From NCBI GenBank assembly GCA_039090855.1, contig CM077025.1:102218489-102282488 (forward strand): DNA of 64,000 nt, written 5' to 3'. This document shows, in pieces, positions 9,982 through 22,497 of this stretch (positions are counted from its first letter, which is position 1; the number at the start of each line of letters is the position of its first letter). The notes beneath the pieces were generated by a model that saw only the letters and a list, made by a program, of their open reading frames with translations, did not search any database and was not told the origin of the DNA. The stretch comes from Macrothele yani. Lineage: Eukaryota > Arthropoda > Arachnida > Araneae > Macrothelidae. Both the position numbers and the translations under genes were made by a program.

Positions 9982-12900
9982 AGATTCATCTAACAGATTC
10001 TTCATCTTTTCTTTTTAAAATATTCTGGAAAAAGTTATGGTATTCTGCAACATCCTTGCTGCTTTGAAATGCCTGTCTGGTCATTTTCTGCCAAATGTTA
10101 GAATGCCTCTTTGAAAATTTTGATCGACAGCATTTTAACATGCAATTTCTTTTGCTTTTTCCTCCCTAAGAACAACAATTACCATTCAACATGCATTAGC
10201 ATAGCAAACTTAAGATATTCATTAATGTAGCTAGCTGAGAATAACAGAATTGACAACTGTACAGAACACATTCTATATGCACAGACAACTGCTTTTGACT
10301 GATGTTTTCACTGGAATGAAAAGCCTCACTCTGATCTGGTCTAACTGAAAAAAAAATCTCGCTGATAACAAAACTTCATAAAAACAAGAGATACTTCAGT
10401 CAAAAAAATTATTAAAAAAAGCACCCTAGGGACAGTGTTATTCAATATATCGTATATATTTGCGTATAAGCTGACCCCTCCTAAAAATTTGCAAAAAAAC
10501 TAGACCTGCAAAAAAGGCAACATTAAATTCCAAGATTTTGGAAAATATATTTATTGAAATGAATTACCCAAATTTCTGAGATTATCATCTGTAAAAATCT
10601 CCAAAGTACGGCATTTTCAGAGTTTCCAAATAACTCCAGGAACATCCACTGCATTACTTATGCAGCATTTTTTGAGACTTTATAACCATTTCTGGTGAAA
10701 TTGTGTTCCACAATTTTTTCACCCAAAAAGTAACAAGCCCATGTTGGCCTTTTTACAAGTTATCACCTTTTATTAACACCTTCCAGCACATTGTTGTTCA
10801 GGAACAACATATATTCTTACAATTTTTGTAGTCCTTCTAACACAACAAATTCTTACTAAACTCATTATAGCTGGTAGACAACTATCCAAAGCAACACTGT
10901 AAAAACCACAAGACAGGAATTTCCTATGTTGTGTGCCAAAATTGCGATATGATTTTGAGTTTCACAAGAAAAAGAAATGGCTTTGTCGATTTCAATGTGA
11001 AGTGAAAAATATTCTATTCAACATTTTCTTATATTCAGAGATGGGATTACCAAAACAAAATTTCCTTATGAAAAGAACGAGGTGGTTTTATATTCATCAA
11101 GGAAACAAAGTAAGGAAAAGGAAGTCAAATTATCAGAAATTCGAACTTTTGTATCCCAATTTGTTCACAAACAACATTTTGTATTGAGGAATAAAGCATT
11201 ATAAAAAGTTTTCAGTGTTATTTTTTTTATTACAAGCCCAACCCCCACCCCCTTCCCCCCAAAAAAATTTCCAATTTTAAAAACAAAATTTTGGGCTGGA
11301 AAGGGTTAAACACTACGTCTTTTCTATTCCATATCGCAGATGGCTTTCGCCAGCATGGAGCGAAAGACACGCAAGCCCACAACTGCTGTAAAAACTCAGG
11401 AGAGGAGAGATGCCTAATTAGCTGTGGCTCACCCCTCCAGCTAGGTGATGTACATGGTGTTGACGGCGTTCCACAGTTGAACACAGAAAGTAGTGAGGTA
11501 TTCCCTGTTTGGAAGCAAGAAATTTCACTATCTCAATTTGAAATGAGATTAGGTTTTTCACTTATTATGTTAACAACACTTATTCACGTAGGAATTCTGA
11601 CTCTGGGTGGAAAAACATTTCAAATTTTTTTTTATTTTTTGAAAGAACTTTGGAAGAGGTGCTACATGAAACATCATCTGCAGCTGTCGGCAATTTGTTT
11701 ACTTTGAGATCATGGCTTTCCGTGTGCCACTACATGATGGATTTTTTTAAAGAATACATACATATATATTTCAATGAATACGAGTAAAATATGTAGAATT
11801 TTCTTCTTCTTCAGTGTGAAATCAATGTTTCTTCTGCATCATGTGTACACCACCGGCAGATGGAAGGAGTATTGTTCCTCCATGGTCTTGATAGCAGAAT
11901 AACCATACCTTCCAGTTATTATCCATAGCTATGCCCCCCTGAAAGTGGGGGGCACAGCTGAGGATATGATTGTGTCGCTGCACGATAGTTTTCAGAAGGT
12001 CATAAAACTATCGTACAGTTGTACATGGAAAGCAGTGGTCTAAAACGTAAACAAATCCTACAGTAAGTTCCTTGGAAGAATTCACGACAGCCAGCACTAT
12101 TTAATTTTTACTGACCTGTGTATTAAGCAGATCCTCCAACTTTGAAAGCAGGATTTCTTCCGAAAACTTTCGCCATATATATGTGAGTATATATTTGGTA
12201 CATATGTATTTTCATTTAACTAAACTGAACACATAATGGTGTAGTAAAAAAAAATTCAAAAGCACAGAATGAGTGATATGTAAAAGTACCTAATCAAAAG
12301 CAAAATATTGAAAGTGAATAATTTGTGAAACATGAGAAGAAACAAAATATTGAAAATGAATAAATTTCTGAAACACAAGATAAAAATAATTTTGTTTGTT
12401 TGTTTTGTTCTTATAAAAAATTTTATTCTACATAGGAATAATTATACAATGTAATCTCCTAGAAATGTGTACAACAGCAAAATATTACTCACTCTTTCTT
12501 GCACCTCGGTATGCCGAATATGCTTTTTTTTTCTTTTTGCTGGTGTCTGGGCTAACTATATATAAGAAAATAATCAAGCTTTAAAACTGGGTATATAGAG
12601 GAGTCAAAATGAAAATCGTTTACATACAATACTTAATACAAAAGCGATAGTTTTTTATATCAATTATTAAGTGACATTTTCATCAAAATTCTTATTACTT
12701 TGGAACTTATTCATTTTTTCAGAAGAGGGAATCTAGCAAAGGAAATAAAATGTCATCACATGCTGAAATTACAGTAAAACTACCCAATAGTCAACACCCT
12801 AGAACTTCGACATTTGTCCACTATTAGGAAGTTTGACTTGTGAGCCTGTCTAGGCTTACAATTAAAAAAAAAACTACATGCAGAATACATGCAAACATAT

Positions 12901-13376
12901 ACACATAATTAAAATGCTTTTTGATTAAATGTTTAGTATTTTGTGCTATTGCTTGACCATGGTGGAAAATACAATATATGAACATACACAATTTTGGCTG
13001 CAAAACAAAAACAAGAACAACAACAACAACAAAAAAAAAACTGATAGAAGTGCTTATTGTTTTTCTTTTGCAATTCGTAGTATATTTTTCAAATCTTCAG
13101 TAGCACTAATCCCTCCAAATCCCGTTCATTTACATACAACTTTGGTAGCTCTTCACTACAATTTACAATGAATGTCCTTAAGGTCCTTGATGTAGCACAC
13201 CTCTTCTACAACTACATCATATGCTTTCTCAATCAATTTTTTTCCATTTATTCACATTTTGACAACTTTGATGTCGTCAGCAAGAATCCACACACTCAAA
13301 TTTTTCTTTTCAGCAACATTTAAGATTTTGATTTCTTCATCGGTTTTTTCTTTTTGTCGCCGTTTTTTTTACTGGG
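9982..13376. other. Long interval without a recognised gene
   Basis: I see no supported coding region. An open frame at 11291-11707 (138 codons, plus strand) has no domain I recognise and overlaps another open frame on the minus strand (11230-11484). At 10447-10480 a sequence beginning CGTATATATTTGCGTATAAG resembles the ends of the CCGTA..TAAG-type DNA transposons found at 27042 and 47980, without a partner. At 12778-12840 a phrase starting CAGTAAAACTACC resembles a pogo-like end, again without a partner. Confidence 0.4.
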
Positions 13377-13567
13377 GCTTTAATGACCACCGTGAGCAAC
13401 TCAATGGGCTACAAGCAGTCGCCCGTCCCTAATTTAAGGCCACTGATTCCGGAGAAGGGTGCCATAAGACAAACACAACATCCATGCTTCACTGGGATTC
13501 GAACCCAGACCCATCCGAGACGAATGGTCATACCGCAGTGTTTAGACCTCTGCGCTACCAGGGCGTT
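13377..13567 (-). repeat. tRNA-derived SINE, family SINE-2
   Basis: On the minus strand the copy starts with a tRNA-like head, GCCCTGGTAGCGCAGAGG, with A-box character, then the B box GGGTTCGAATCCC at about 13497, then the family body shared with the copies at 4045-4350 and 46680-46887. It ends near GTTGCTCACGGTGGTCATTAAA. No clear target-site duplication was found. Confidence 0.85.
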
Positions 13568-14919
13568 GTCACCATTTTCAAAACCAACACGCTACTCAAA
13601 CAAAAGTTTCATGCATTCACTACAAGCTACACTACCCACAGTGAAACTGAAAAAATAGTGACACCTGACAGCAAAATGAAATAGTGAACTGATTCATTTT
13701 CAGAGAGGAGTAATTGGCTACATTTCCCATCATGTTCAAGGTTGTATTCTGGTTCTCCAAAGGAAAGAGAAAAATCAGATCACATCCTATTGGGTGTGCC
13801 TTGCTGGCATTGAACAAAAATGGCAGCTGGGACAGTGGATTTAATTCTGTTAGGAATACAGCAATGGGGAAGGAGGAATATGCTTCACAGTTTCTTGGGT
13901 TAATGTGAGAATCAAGGGGGAACTGTTTCTTCTACTTCTAAGGAAAGATCAGCCCTATCAAAATTACAGAACAGAGGACTTGTAATGTTTACCTGCAAGA
14001 CAAAAAATTTCCTTGCTTTGGTCCAAAAAAGCTAAAGAAAATCTTTGCAGCAAAATTTGAAGACTTTTTTTTCTTTTCAATGTTCACGTTTCTACCTGTT
14101 TTATGAACAAGATCACTATCCATTTATTTGGAGGTAAATGTATAGAACCACATATACTTTGGGACTAAGGATCACAAAACTGTCATTCAGGAGTGTCTGT
14201 TAAAAGAGGTTTTATTGTACATTCCTTTTAAACTTAATATGTTTTAAACCTTATTTACCATATTTTCTCATTACCTTCTAGTGCAAAGTTGCTATCTACA
14301 AAATATATGTCGATATTTTTAATATAATAAATAGAACAGAAATTAAACAGGTTTTATATTCGTACCCTGAACATATACTTGGCATCAAATTCATCTTCTG
14401 CACTGTGAAACAGTGCCATATCATGCCCATGGTAGGTATTGCCAGGTTCTGAGATTCTCCTGTGTTAACATTTCTGTGTTTTCTGTCATCCTCAGTGGTT
14501 ACAATGAGCAGTGTGCTATCTGCTGTCAAAAAACAGAGCCTTCATAATAAAATCACTGTTGTTGCATAATTAGAAAGTGTATTGACTGCCTCTCACAGTT
14601 AACTCTATTTTTATGTACGATGACTCCTTCAAATGCCAGTCGAGGCTCAGGAATAACATCCTAACTAAAATTAGTAGGGATGCATGTCACTTTGTTGACA
14701 TCATTCTGTAAAAGAGACTAAACAAGAGATGTTGCAAGCTTGTCCTCTACTCCAAATCTGTCACATTTTAAAGCAAATGGTGTTAGTTTAGGAGTCTTTA
14801 CTGTGCATTTTCACACACTGTGGTGCTTGAAGCGAAGTTTAGGTCATTGCTGTTTAGATCGCTATACCTTTAGTATTTGTTACAGGGACCAACTGTACAT
14901 TTTCGCTGCTGCTACCTAG
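13568..14919. other. No firmly supported gene; one weak candidate exon
   Basis: Mostly AT-rich. At about 14375-14523 on the minus strand a possible exon is bounded by a pyrimidine-rich acceptor (TTTTTTGACAG) and a possible donor (TTCAGGGTACG). Its open frame in the phase left by the MBT exon 25971-26205 has no MBT-family features, so I do not call it. Confidence 0.35.
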
Positions 14920-15506
14920 TCACACTTTCCTTCTTTTAGCTACATTCACTTCAACTTCTTCCTTTCGCAAGGACTGTTTCAGCATCACTGTCATAGTTTT
15001 CTTGTAAACTGCTCCAAACAGCATTTTCTTAACAGTACGCTGGCCTTGCAGAAACTCCCTCTCCATAACAGGCACCTTCTTGCTATCAGAAAAATCACAG
15101 CTGTCAAAATTGTGGCATTTGCACGCAGCCGCATCAAACAAACTCCTCTGTGTTTGAATGACACTTGTTGTGCCTTGTATGTCTTAATTTCATGGTGACT
15201 TTTGTGGGAACGGTTCAGCTTCTGATACAACTTCTAATCACTCTTCACCATGTCTCTCATTGTTTGATGGATAACAGTAGGAATCGAAGCTTGAAGCTGT
15301 ACTTTTGAGTCATTACATTGGACACCTAATTTAATGAAAATTTCTATCCATTTGTTGTGCGACTTTTTGTGCCAAACATAGAAATAATATTTAAGCACAT
15401 CCCCACATGTGAGCAATGCACTTTGACTCATTACCTTTGGGAATGCCCCAGAATATTCAACTACAAGGTCCTCAAAAATGCTATTCTTGACCGACAAACC
15501 AAACAT
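14920..15506 (-). pseudogene. Decayed ORF of an unidentified repeated protein family
   Basis: Consecutive minus-strand frames read as one protein broken by a stop at 15234-15236 and by a frameshift near 15140. The first part (15506 to 15234) runs MFGLSVKNSIFEDLVVEY.. to ASIPTVIHQTMRDMVKSD. The last part (about 15150 to 14920) has LFDAAACKC, CDFSDSKKVPVMEREFL and QGQRTVKKM. The cysteine pattern and the KVPV-ERE-L..QRT block resemble, from memory, uncharacterised proteins that occur in many copies in arthropod genomes. I know of no function. The copy is not functional. Confidence 0.45.
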
Positions 15507-16546
15507 TGAAACACAAAGAGTGTAGTTTGTGTGACGTCACTCTGCAGTCTGGCCAGTCCTTGATAGTTCACTGCAGGTTGCCGCTTGGCACTCTGTGCCT
15601 GGGAAAAATAGCAAGGAGAAGGTAGGAGGCAACACTAAGACAAGAGGAAGTGCGAGGAGGAGAATTAATATGGCAAATTAAAGCATTGTTGAGCCTTTTA
15701 GTGACACTTGACTCAGCCAGAGAGGTGCCTATGTAAATAGAGATATGGGCAATTTTGAATGATTCCTCCTAGCCCTCCAGCTCCCCTGACCCTTCTTAGT
15801 CGTACACAATGCTTTTTTCTGGAGAAAAACGAGCCGGAACTCTAACATAAGTTGCTGTAGTAAAAAAAAGATTAGTATATTAGATCAGTTCTGTAATTAT
15901 TAGATCAAGCAAATCAATTCCTTTAACATTGCCCCCCCATCTTTTTTAATACTAAATGCAAGTACAACATATACAGTAAGAAACTGGTTCCATTTTTACT
16001 CTGCTCAAAACAAACTTTTTATCTAAAAGTTCAAACTTTGATGGTAATGCACAGGTAGAAGATATCAGACTAGGACAGAAATATTTAAACCATGCTAAAA
16101 GCAAGGGCGACTGCAACCCTCTGGTTTTGCTTCTCGAAAAGTTTTCTTTTGACCCACCTTAATAATAACAGCAGCAACAAAACACACTGTATGAGGAGAC
16201 AAAAGGAAAAGGATGAACAGATTCCAAATAAAAATTGCAGTGTACTATCAGACATAGAAAAAAGTTTTAGTTGAGGGTCCCATGTCTATCTGAACAAGTT
16301 TAGTGTTTGATTAGATTAATGATGCTTCATTAATGGATGATTAATGATGGTGAACTCAAAACTCCTGTGTGACACTTTGTTGAATTCATGTGCTCACTGT
16401 AGTAATGTCAGAGTTGAGTCTGCTGTCTTTTAGAAAAAAACAACAACATAGTATGCCATTCATTCATTCATTCCACTGACTGACAGAGATAAAAGAAATT
16501 AGAAGAAAGCTCTACTACTGCTAAAAATAATTATTGTCACTATAAT
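15507..16546. other. No recognised gene
   Basis: AT-rich interval up to the mariner at 16549. Nothing supported. Confidence 0.4.
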
Positions 16547-17077
16547 TAGGTGTGTGCAAAAGTTCTACCCATTGTTCATAATGCAAATTCCAGGTAAAAG
16601 ATTTAAGTAACAACTGCAATAACAGAGGGCACATGTAATAACCAAAATGCTTTGAGGAGTAGGCTATAAAATGGCACCAAGTATGCAGGTGCATCTCATT
16701 CATAAACAAGTCACAAATGTCAAGGAATAAGGATCACATTAGGCATTGTTCGCTTTATGAGTTCGATATGAGTTTGACAAAGGCAACAATGCAGCTGAAG
16801 CCTGCCGCAACATTTGTGAGGTGTATGGTGAGGATACTGTAGGTGGAAGCACTTGTCACAATTGGTGCTGGTCATTCCGTGAAGGAGACAGAAACTGCAG
16901 AGATCAACCACATTCTGGACGTGCATCAGAGGTTTCTGAAGAGAATCTCAACCAAGTCATATCAAATAACCAACATCTAACTATTGAAGAATTATCAGAA
17001 AGGTTTTCTGTACACATAACATCAGCAGAAAGAAGGATTATCACAAAGTTTGACCAGTGGGTACGACACAACCTATC

Positions 17078-18942
17078 CAGAGATGCCAACATCTGAAGGA
17101 AGTCATCAGTAGTCCATATGCGCGGTGCCCGTAGTTCTTCCGTAGTGACGTCAAGTCAAGTTCCCACATTAAAATTTGCAGGGTAGCATGCATATTTTCC
17201 AGAATATACTGCTACATTTTTAGCAATATATTAATCTCGATCGGGGACAATACTTGGATAAATTTTGCAACATATTTAAGTCCCCTTAAAATGGGGGAAA
17301 AAAAACTTGAGTAAATACATAAAAAATACATACCATTTCAACTCCACCTTTTAATAAATATGTTATGTCATAAGTGTGTGACGCCACACACTTTTGGTTA
17401 TTCCTTCTGTTTTTTAGAGTGAAAATGCCGACCGCAATCGTCTTTTCCGCCGTGTGCGATTGAAAAATCAACAGCACACGGGGAACAAAACCCATGGTTT
17501 TCGGATACCCGAGACGATTTTAGACACGAAATTTTTTTGCAAATAACTCTCCTTGAATTTTTGACAACTTTTTTGCATTTTAGATCTAAGAATATTAGTA
17601 GAGACAGGTGGTCTTTTACCCGACACTATTGCAAGTAAATTCGTACACGACAAACACAATGGGAGCAAAGAAAGAACAATTAACTTTGAAAGATTTCATA
17701 GCTTTATTATGCGGATAAATAGAAAATTAGCATTAAATGCTTATGATATGAAAAAACTAATCAAAAAGGTATTTTAAATTGCATAAATCAATCAATTCTG
17801 AAAAAAAAAAAGGATAAAATAAAACATCCCTTTGTTTAACTGGAGATTTTTACAAGAGGAAAAAAAAAGAAAAAAAGAAAAAAAAGAACTGCACTTCACA
17901 AATCTGTCAAAGTATCAAAAACAATTAAGCTCTCTGTCGACAGCGAGGAGCGTGGGAAAATAGGTCACGACTGTGCGCACACACCCAGCAGCTAAGAAAC
18001 GTCTCATCGCAACTGCTGCTAGACGTTTTCTTTGGCTTGTTGCCAGAGACACATGGAAAGACTTTCTCTTGTCTGGGCAGAACATACAGCGCGCGAAGAA
18101 CAAACTCCCCGGGAGGTAACATAAAAACAGGCAATAACAGCGTCCACACATCCAGGTAGCTTAGTTATGTGCTCTGCCGGAAAAAACAAACATTAAGGAT
18201 TTCTTTGATCCACAATTGTTTCCTTCGATCTGATGACTATTTGCTCAGAGCATTTTTTTTTCTGATACCCCGCCCGCCCCTTAGTTTGGTGAAACAAATA
18301 TGCAATAGCAATTAACTATTTAAATTACATTTTAGAAAAAAAAAAAAAAAAAACATAATTCACGGAAACACGCGACTGCTGCAAACGTGGAAATTCCAAC
18401 GAATAACATTCCTTGTACTGCTGCGAATTTTATTTTATTTTTTCACACCACTGGAACTGGAAGCCACTGAAGCACGCTTCACAACGACAGCAATTCACGT
18501 CACACCACAACTAATCAACTTAACAACAAGAACAGAAAACGTGGAATCGACTCTAGTCTTCCTCCATCCTCAGACAACTTACGTTAGTTCAGGATGCGGT
18601 TCAGGTTTTTCCAAAGTGAACAGACGTCGTGCATTACGAACGCCTTTCCACGGCAAACCAGGTACAAAGTCACGTGATCATACAGAACGATCTCCGCTGC
18701 AACATTTCCGCTTGCTTGTCGGCCAGCCAAACATGCTTGCTGTGTAATGGCTTCGTGACGTTACTGCAAAAAACACTACATTTGACTATGCTTGGCTTTT
18801 TTTTTTTCAAATAATTAAAAAAAAAAAGTTTTCCGGAAATATTTCTGGAAAAATCCGTAGTTTTCACACCTTCTCCGTAGTCCGTAGTTTGAACATGATA
18901 TCCATAGAAACTACGGGGAATCCATAGTACTTGGCATCTCTG
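17078..18942. mobile_element. hAT-like TIR element H1 nested in mariner M1
   Basis: Starts CAGAGATGCCAAC and ends with the complement of CAGAGATGCCAA. It is flanked by an exact 6-bp direct repeat, CCTATC, at 17072-17077 and 18943-18948. Removing it with one repeat restores the mariner reading frame through HNLSTRN, which confirms the boundaries. Subterminal CCGTAGT motifs occur near both ends. No transposase domain is recognisable in its 1.87 kb. It contains several A-rich runs and no supported gene. It is grouped with H2, H3 and H4 by termini and by the 6-bp duplication. Confidence 0.85.
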
Positions 18943-19624
18943 CCTATCCACAAGAAATCGATTGGACAAAACGAGCACCTGTCTTTCTTTGCTTGTGTAT
19001 CACAGAAATGAACCTTTCTTGGAACGATTAGTTATGGGTGATGAAAAGAGGATCCTTTACAGAAATGTACAGCATCAAAGAACTGTATGCCAAGTTGGAC
19101 AGCCTGCTCCATTGACTTCAAGCAGAAGACTGCATCCGAGAAAGGTCTTGTTAAGGGTATAGTGGGATGTCAAGGGGGTAATCCACTGAAAGCTGCTTGC
19201 ACCTAACCAAACGCCAAATGCTGACCTGTACTGCCAACTGCTGGAAAGGCTGAAAGAAAAATTTAAATCTAAGCATCCAGCACTGGTTAATTGCAAAGGC
19301 ATCATCTTGCAACATGACAATGCACGACCCAATACAGCTATAGCCACTCAGAGAAAATTACTGGACATTAAATGGGAAGTGTTACCCTTCTGTATTCCCC
19401 AGATATTGCACCTATGGACTACCTTTTTCGATCTCTTCAGAGCAACTTTGCTGGAAAAACCTTCAATAAAGTTGAAGATGTCAAAACTGCAACTGCATTA
19501 CAAGAGCATTTAACTCTAAAATGGTGGACTTCTACAGAAAGGGGAATTCAATTACTACCATAAAGATGGCAAGAGTTCATAGGTAGTAATGGCAATTATA
19601 TAAATGAATAAAAAAGTTATTTAT

Positions 19625-20805
19625 TAATACAGGCATTTGGCGTGGACTAGGAACAAACAGAGGCCATCGCTCTTTCCACGTTTATAAGTGAGTCACGGAA
19701 AAATTATCATTGGCCGCCACCAAGAATCAAACCCAGGGTCTTCCAGTTACGTGCCGGATATGCTTCCACTGCACCACAACGACCTCGAATTCCTCCAGAC
19801 TCACACACACTAACTGCCAAGCCAATTTGTTCCTCGTCCACGTCAAATGTCTGTATTAATTATTCATTCGCCTTCTAATTATTTATTCAGTTGCTTCTAA
19901 TTATTTATTCAGTTGCTGCTTACCATCTTTGGTGAATCCCCAGCATTGTGCGGGGCTCCATGAAGCAACCAGCCAAATTGGGTTGGCAGTTAGTGTGTGC
20001 GAGTCTGGAGGAATTAGAGGCTGCTGTGGTGCAGTGGAAGCATATCCGTCGCATAACTGGAAGACCCTGGGTTCGATTCCCGGTAGCGGCCAATGAGAAA
20101 TTTTCCATGACTCACTTATTAACGTGGAAAAAGCTCATATAAACATGGTTGACCTCTGTTTGATGTTCCTAGTCTATGTCAAATGTCTGTATTAATTATT
20201 CATTTGCCTTCTAATTATTTATTCAGTTGCTGCTTACAATCTTTGGTGAATCCCCAGCATTGTGCAGAGCTCCGTGAAGCAACCTGCCAAATTGGCTTGG
20301 CAGTTAGTGTGTGCAAGTCTGGAGGAATTCGAGGCAGCTGTGGTGCAGCGGAAGCATATCCGGCGCATTACTGGATGACCCTGGGTTCGATTCCCGGTGG
20401 CGGCCAATGAGAAATTTTCTGTGACTCACTTATAAACGTGGAAAAAGCACATATAAACATGGTTGACCTCTGTTTGATGTTCCTAGTCCACATCAAATGT
20501 CTGTATTAATTATTCATTTGCCTTCTAATTATTTATTCAGTTGCTGCTTACCATCTTTGGTGAATCGCCAGCATTGTGCGGGGCTCCATGAAGCAACCTG
20601 CCAAATTGGCTTGGCAGTTAGTGTGTGCGAGTCTGGAGGAATTCGAGGCAGCTGTGGTGCAGTGGAAGCATATCCAGCGCGTAACTGGAAGACCCTGGGT
20701 ACGATTCCTGGTGGAGGCCAAGAGAATTTTTCTGTGACTCAATTATAAACATGGAAAGAGCGATGACCTCTGTTTGATGTTATTTATTAAAAAAATTATT
20801 TTCTT
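19625..20805 (+). repeat. SINE-3 array: one inverted and three tandem tRNA-derived units
   Basis: Three direct units of about 313 bp start near 19893, 20206 and 20520. Each holds a tRNA-like module with A box TGGTGCAGTGGAAGC and B box GGTTCGATTCC (GGTACGATTCC in the third unit) followed by CCGGTGGCGGCC or a variant. They are joined by the phrase TCAAATGTCTGTATTAATTA. Upstream, at about 19635-19850, lies one unit in the opposite orientation. The units differ by scattered substitutions and the third is shortened. Tandem arrangement is unusual for a SINE; it may be a satellite-like amplification of one insertion in the mariner. Confidence 0.85.
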
Positions 20806-22497
20806 CTCTACTAAAAAATAGGTAGAACTTTTGCCCACACCTAATACAAATGCACAATTCAGTAGGGGGGGATACACACTAACATTCCATAATTCATTTA
20901 TGACAGACCATTAGTGATCTGTACACTAATGGCCAAAATTGTGGAAACATTTAGGAAAATTTGTATTTCTAAGGTTTGTTGGCTCATAACATCAGTCTTT
21001 TTTAGAATAATACCATACAATTATATATCATTAGAGAGATAATTTAATTCCAAATGTAATGCAACGAACTGTGTTGAATTATCTTTATTCTATCAAAAGT
21101 AAATAACCAGAAAAAGAAAATATAACTGCCTTATGTAACGAGAAGGGGATTTCCTTAGTTAAAAACTGACCAATGAGAATTTTTGTTCTGAGAGCCAATC
21201 AGGTGTTATAATGACACATCATGAAACCAATAAGGTGTAAGTAGGAGTCAGCTCTCATTTCCAGGTATCAAAGCTAATAACAGAACTTCTATTCAGTTGT
21301 GTGCGTGTCATCAAGCTGGCCACTGTTTCTTTTTTTTTTATTCTTTGATCACTTAGTAAGATACAAACTTAGTTAGATGACAGAGTGAAAAGAGTTGAGT
21401 GGTCACTAGAAAGCAATGTAAAATACTAACTCTGAGTGAAGAAAGCTACACTTAAGAGGAAATCATAAGAAAAGTAGGTGGAAATCTAACCAAAGGTGGT
21501 ATATCTTAACTGTGCAAGAGGTATCAACAGGCTTGGTCAATTCAAAACCAAACTGGAAAAAGCAGGAAAACGTGCACAACAGCATGTGGTGATAGAAGAA
21601 TTAAAAGATCATGTTTAAGTGACACAAGAAAATCATCTGAGTCAATTAAAAATGAATTGTCTCAATGTGGCTTGAAGATGAGTGCTAGGACTGTTAGACA
21701 CAGACTCAAAGACTTTGGTTTAAATTCTAGAATTCCAAGGAAAAACTCATTTCTATCTCCTAAACAAAGAAGGGAGAGATTACAATGGGCTAAAAACCAT
21801 GTTAATTGGTCTGAGGAACAGTGGGACAGAGTCATCTGAAGTACTGAGACCAGAATATCCATAATTGGTAGTGATGGAATAAAGTATGTAAGAAGAAGAA
21901 AAGGAGAAGGAAATGCATTACAGCTACCATGAAGCATTCAGTTAGTGTTATGATCTGGGGTTGTATGGCAGAAAAAGGTGTGGACAGAATTTGTGTGATT
22001 AATAGTACTTTAGATGGCAAAAAATACATCACTGATATACTTGAACTAAAACTGAAGCCTTTGGCATGTGATCTTTTCCAGGATAATGAAACCTATGTAT
22101 TTAAACAGGATTCAGCTCCTTGTGATGTTGCTGCTGTGTGCAAAAAGTGGTTTAAGAAAAATTATACCACACTGCTAGAATGGCTAGAATCCAACAGAAA
22201 ATCTGTGGTGCTGATTAAAGATACTTGTTAGTTAGAAGCAACCAAGGAATAAAGCACAATTTATAGGAGCAATCATACAATCTTGGTTTCACGTTATAAC
22301 ACCTGATGAGCTAAAATGCTTGGTTCACTCCATGGGGTGCCATTGTAAGACTGTAATTGTAGCAAAAGGTTTCCTGCCTAAATACTAACAGCAATGGTGA
22401 GCAGTTATGAAATATGCTTTATCATGGTTGTCCGTGTATAACTTCTTTTAAAATAAAGTGTGCTGCATTACATTCTGCATTAAATTATCTTTCTAAC

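Larger units (their letters stand above)
16549..20841 (+). mobile_element. Mariner transposon M1, split by a hAT-like element and a SINE array
   Basis: Inverted ends (left GGTGTGTGCAAAAGTTCTAC; right the complement of GGTGTGGGCAAAAGTTCTAC) are flanked by TA at 16547-16548 and 20842-20843. The plus strand encodes a mariner transposase in broken frames: an N-terminal helix-turn-helix part with EACRNICEVYGEDTV (about 16795) and EELSERFSVHITSAERRI, then after the insertion EPFLERLVMGDEKRILYRNV (first catalytic Asp), LQHDNARPNTA (second) and YSPDIAPMDYLF (third, DD34D type). The frameshift between the second and third Asp blocks and internal stops make it inactive. The hAT-like element lies at 17078-18942 and the SINE-3 array at about 19625-20805. 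Confidence 0.9.

Noticed and set aside
11291..11707. 138-codon plus-strand frame
   Set aside because: No recognisable domain, and an equally long-looking frame lies on the opposite strand; no element ends nearby.
14375..14523. Possible downstream exon of the MBT gene
   Set aside because: The frame is open in the required phase but has no family features, another frame is equally protein-like, and the donor is ambiguous.
17078..18942. An 8-bp duplication for H1 (ACCTATCC/GCCTATCC)
   Set aside because: It needs one mismatch and a shift of the ends; the 6-bp CCTATC is exact and agrees with the three other elements.
19920..20742. Repeated short frames of similar sequence in the SINE-3 array
   Set aside because: They are translations of the tandem SINE units, not genes.
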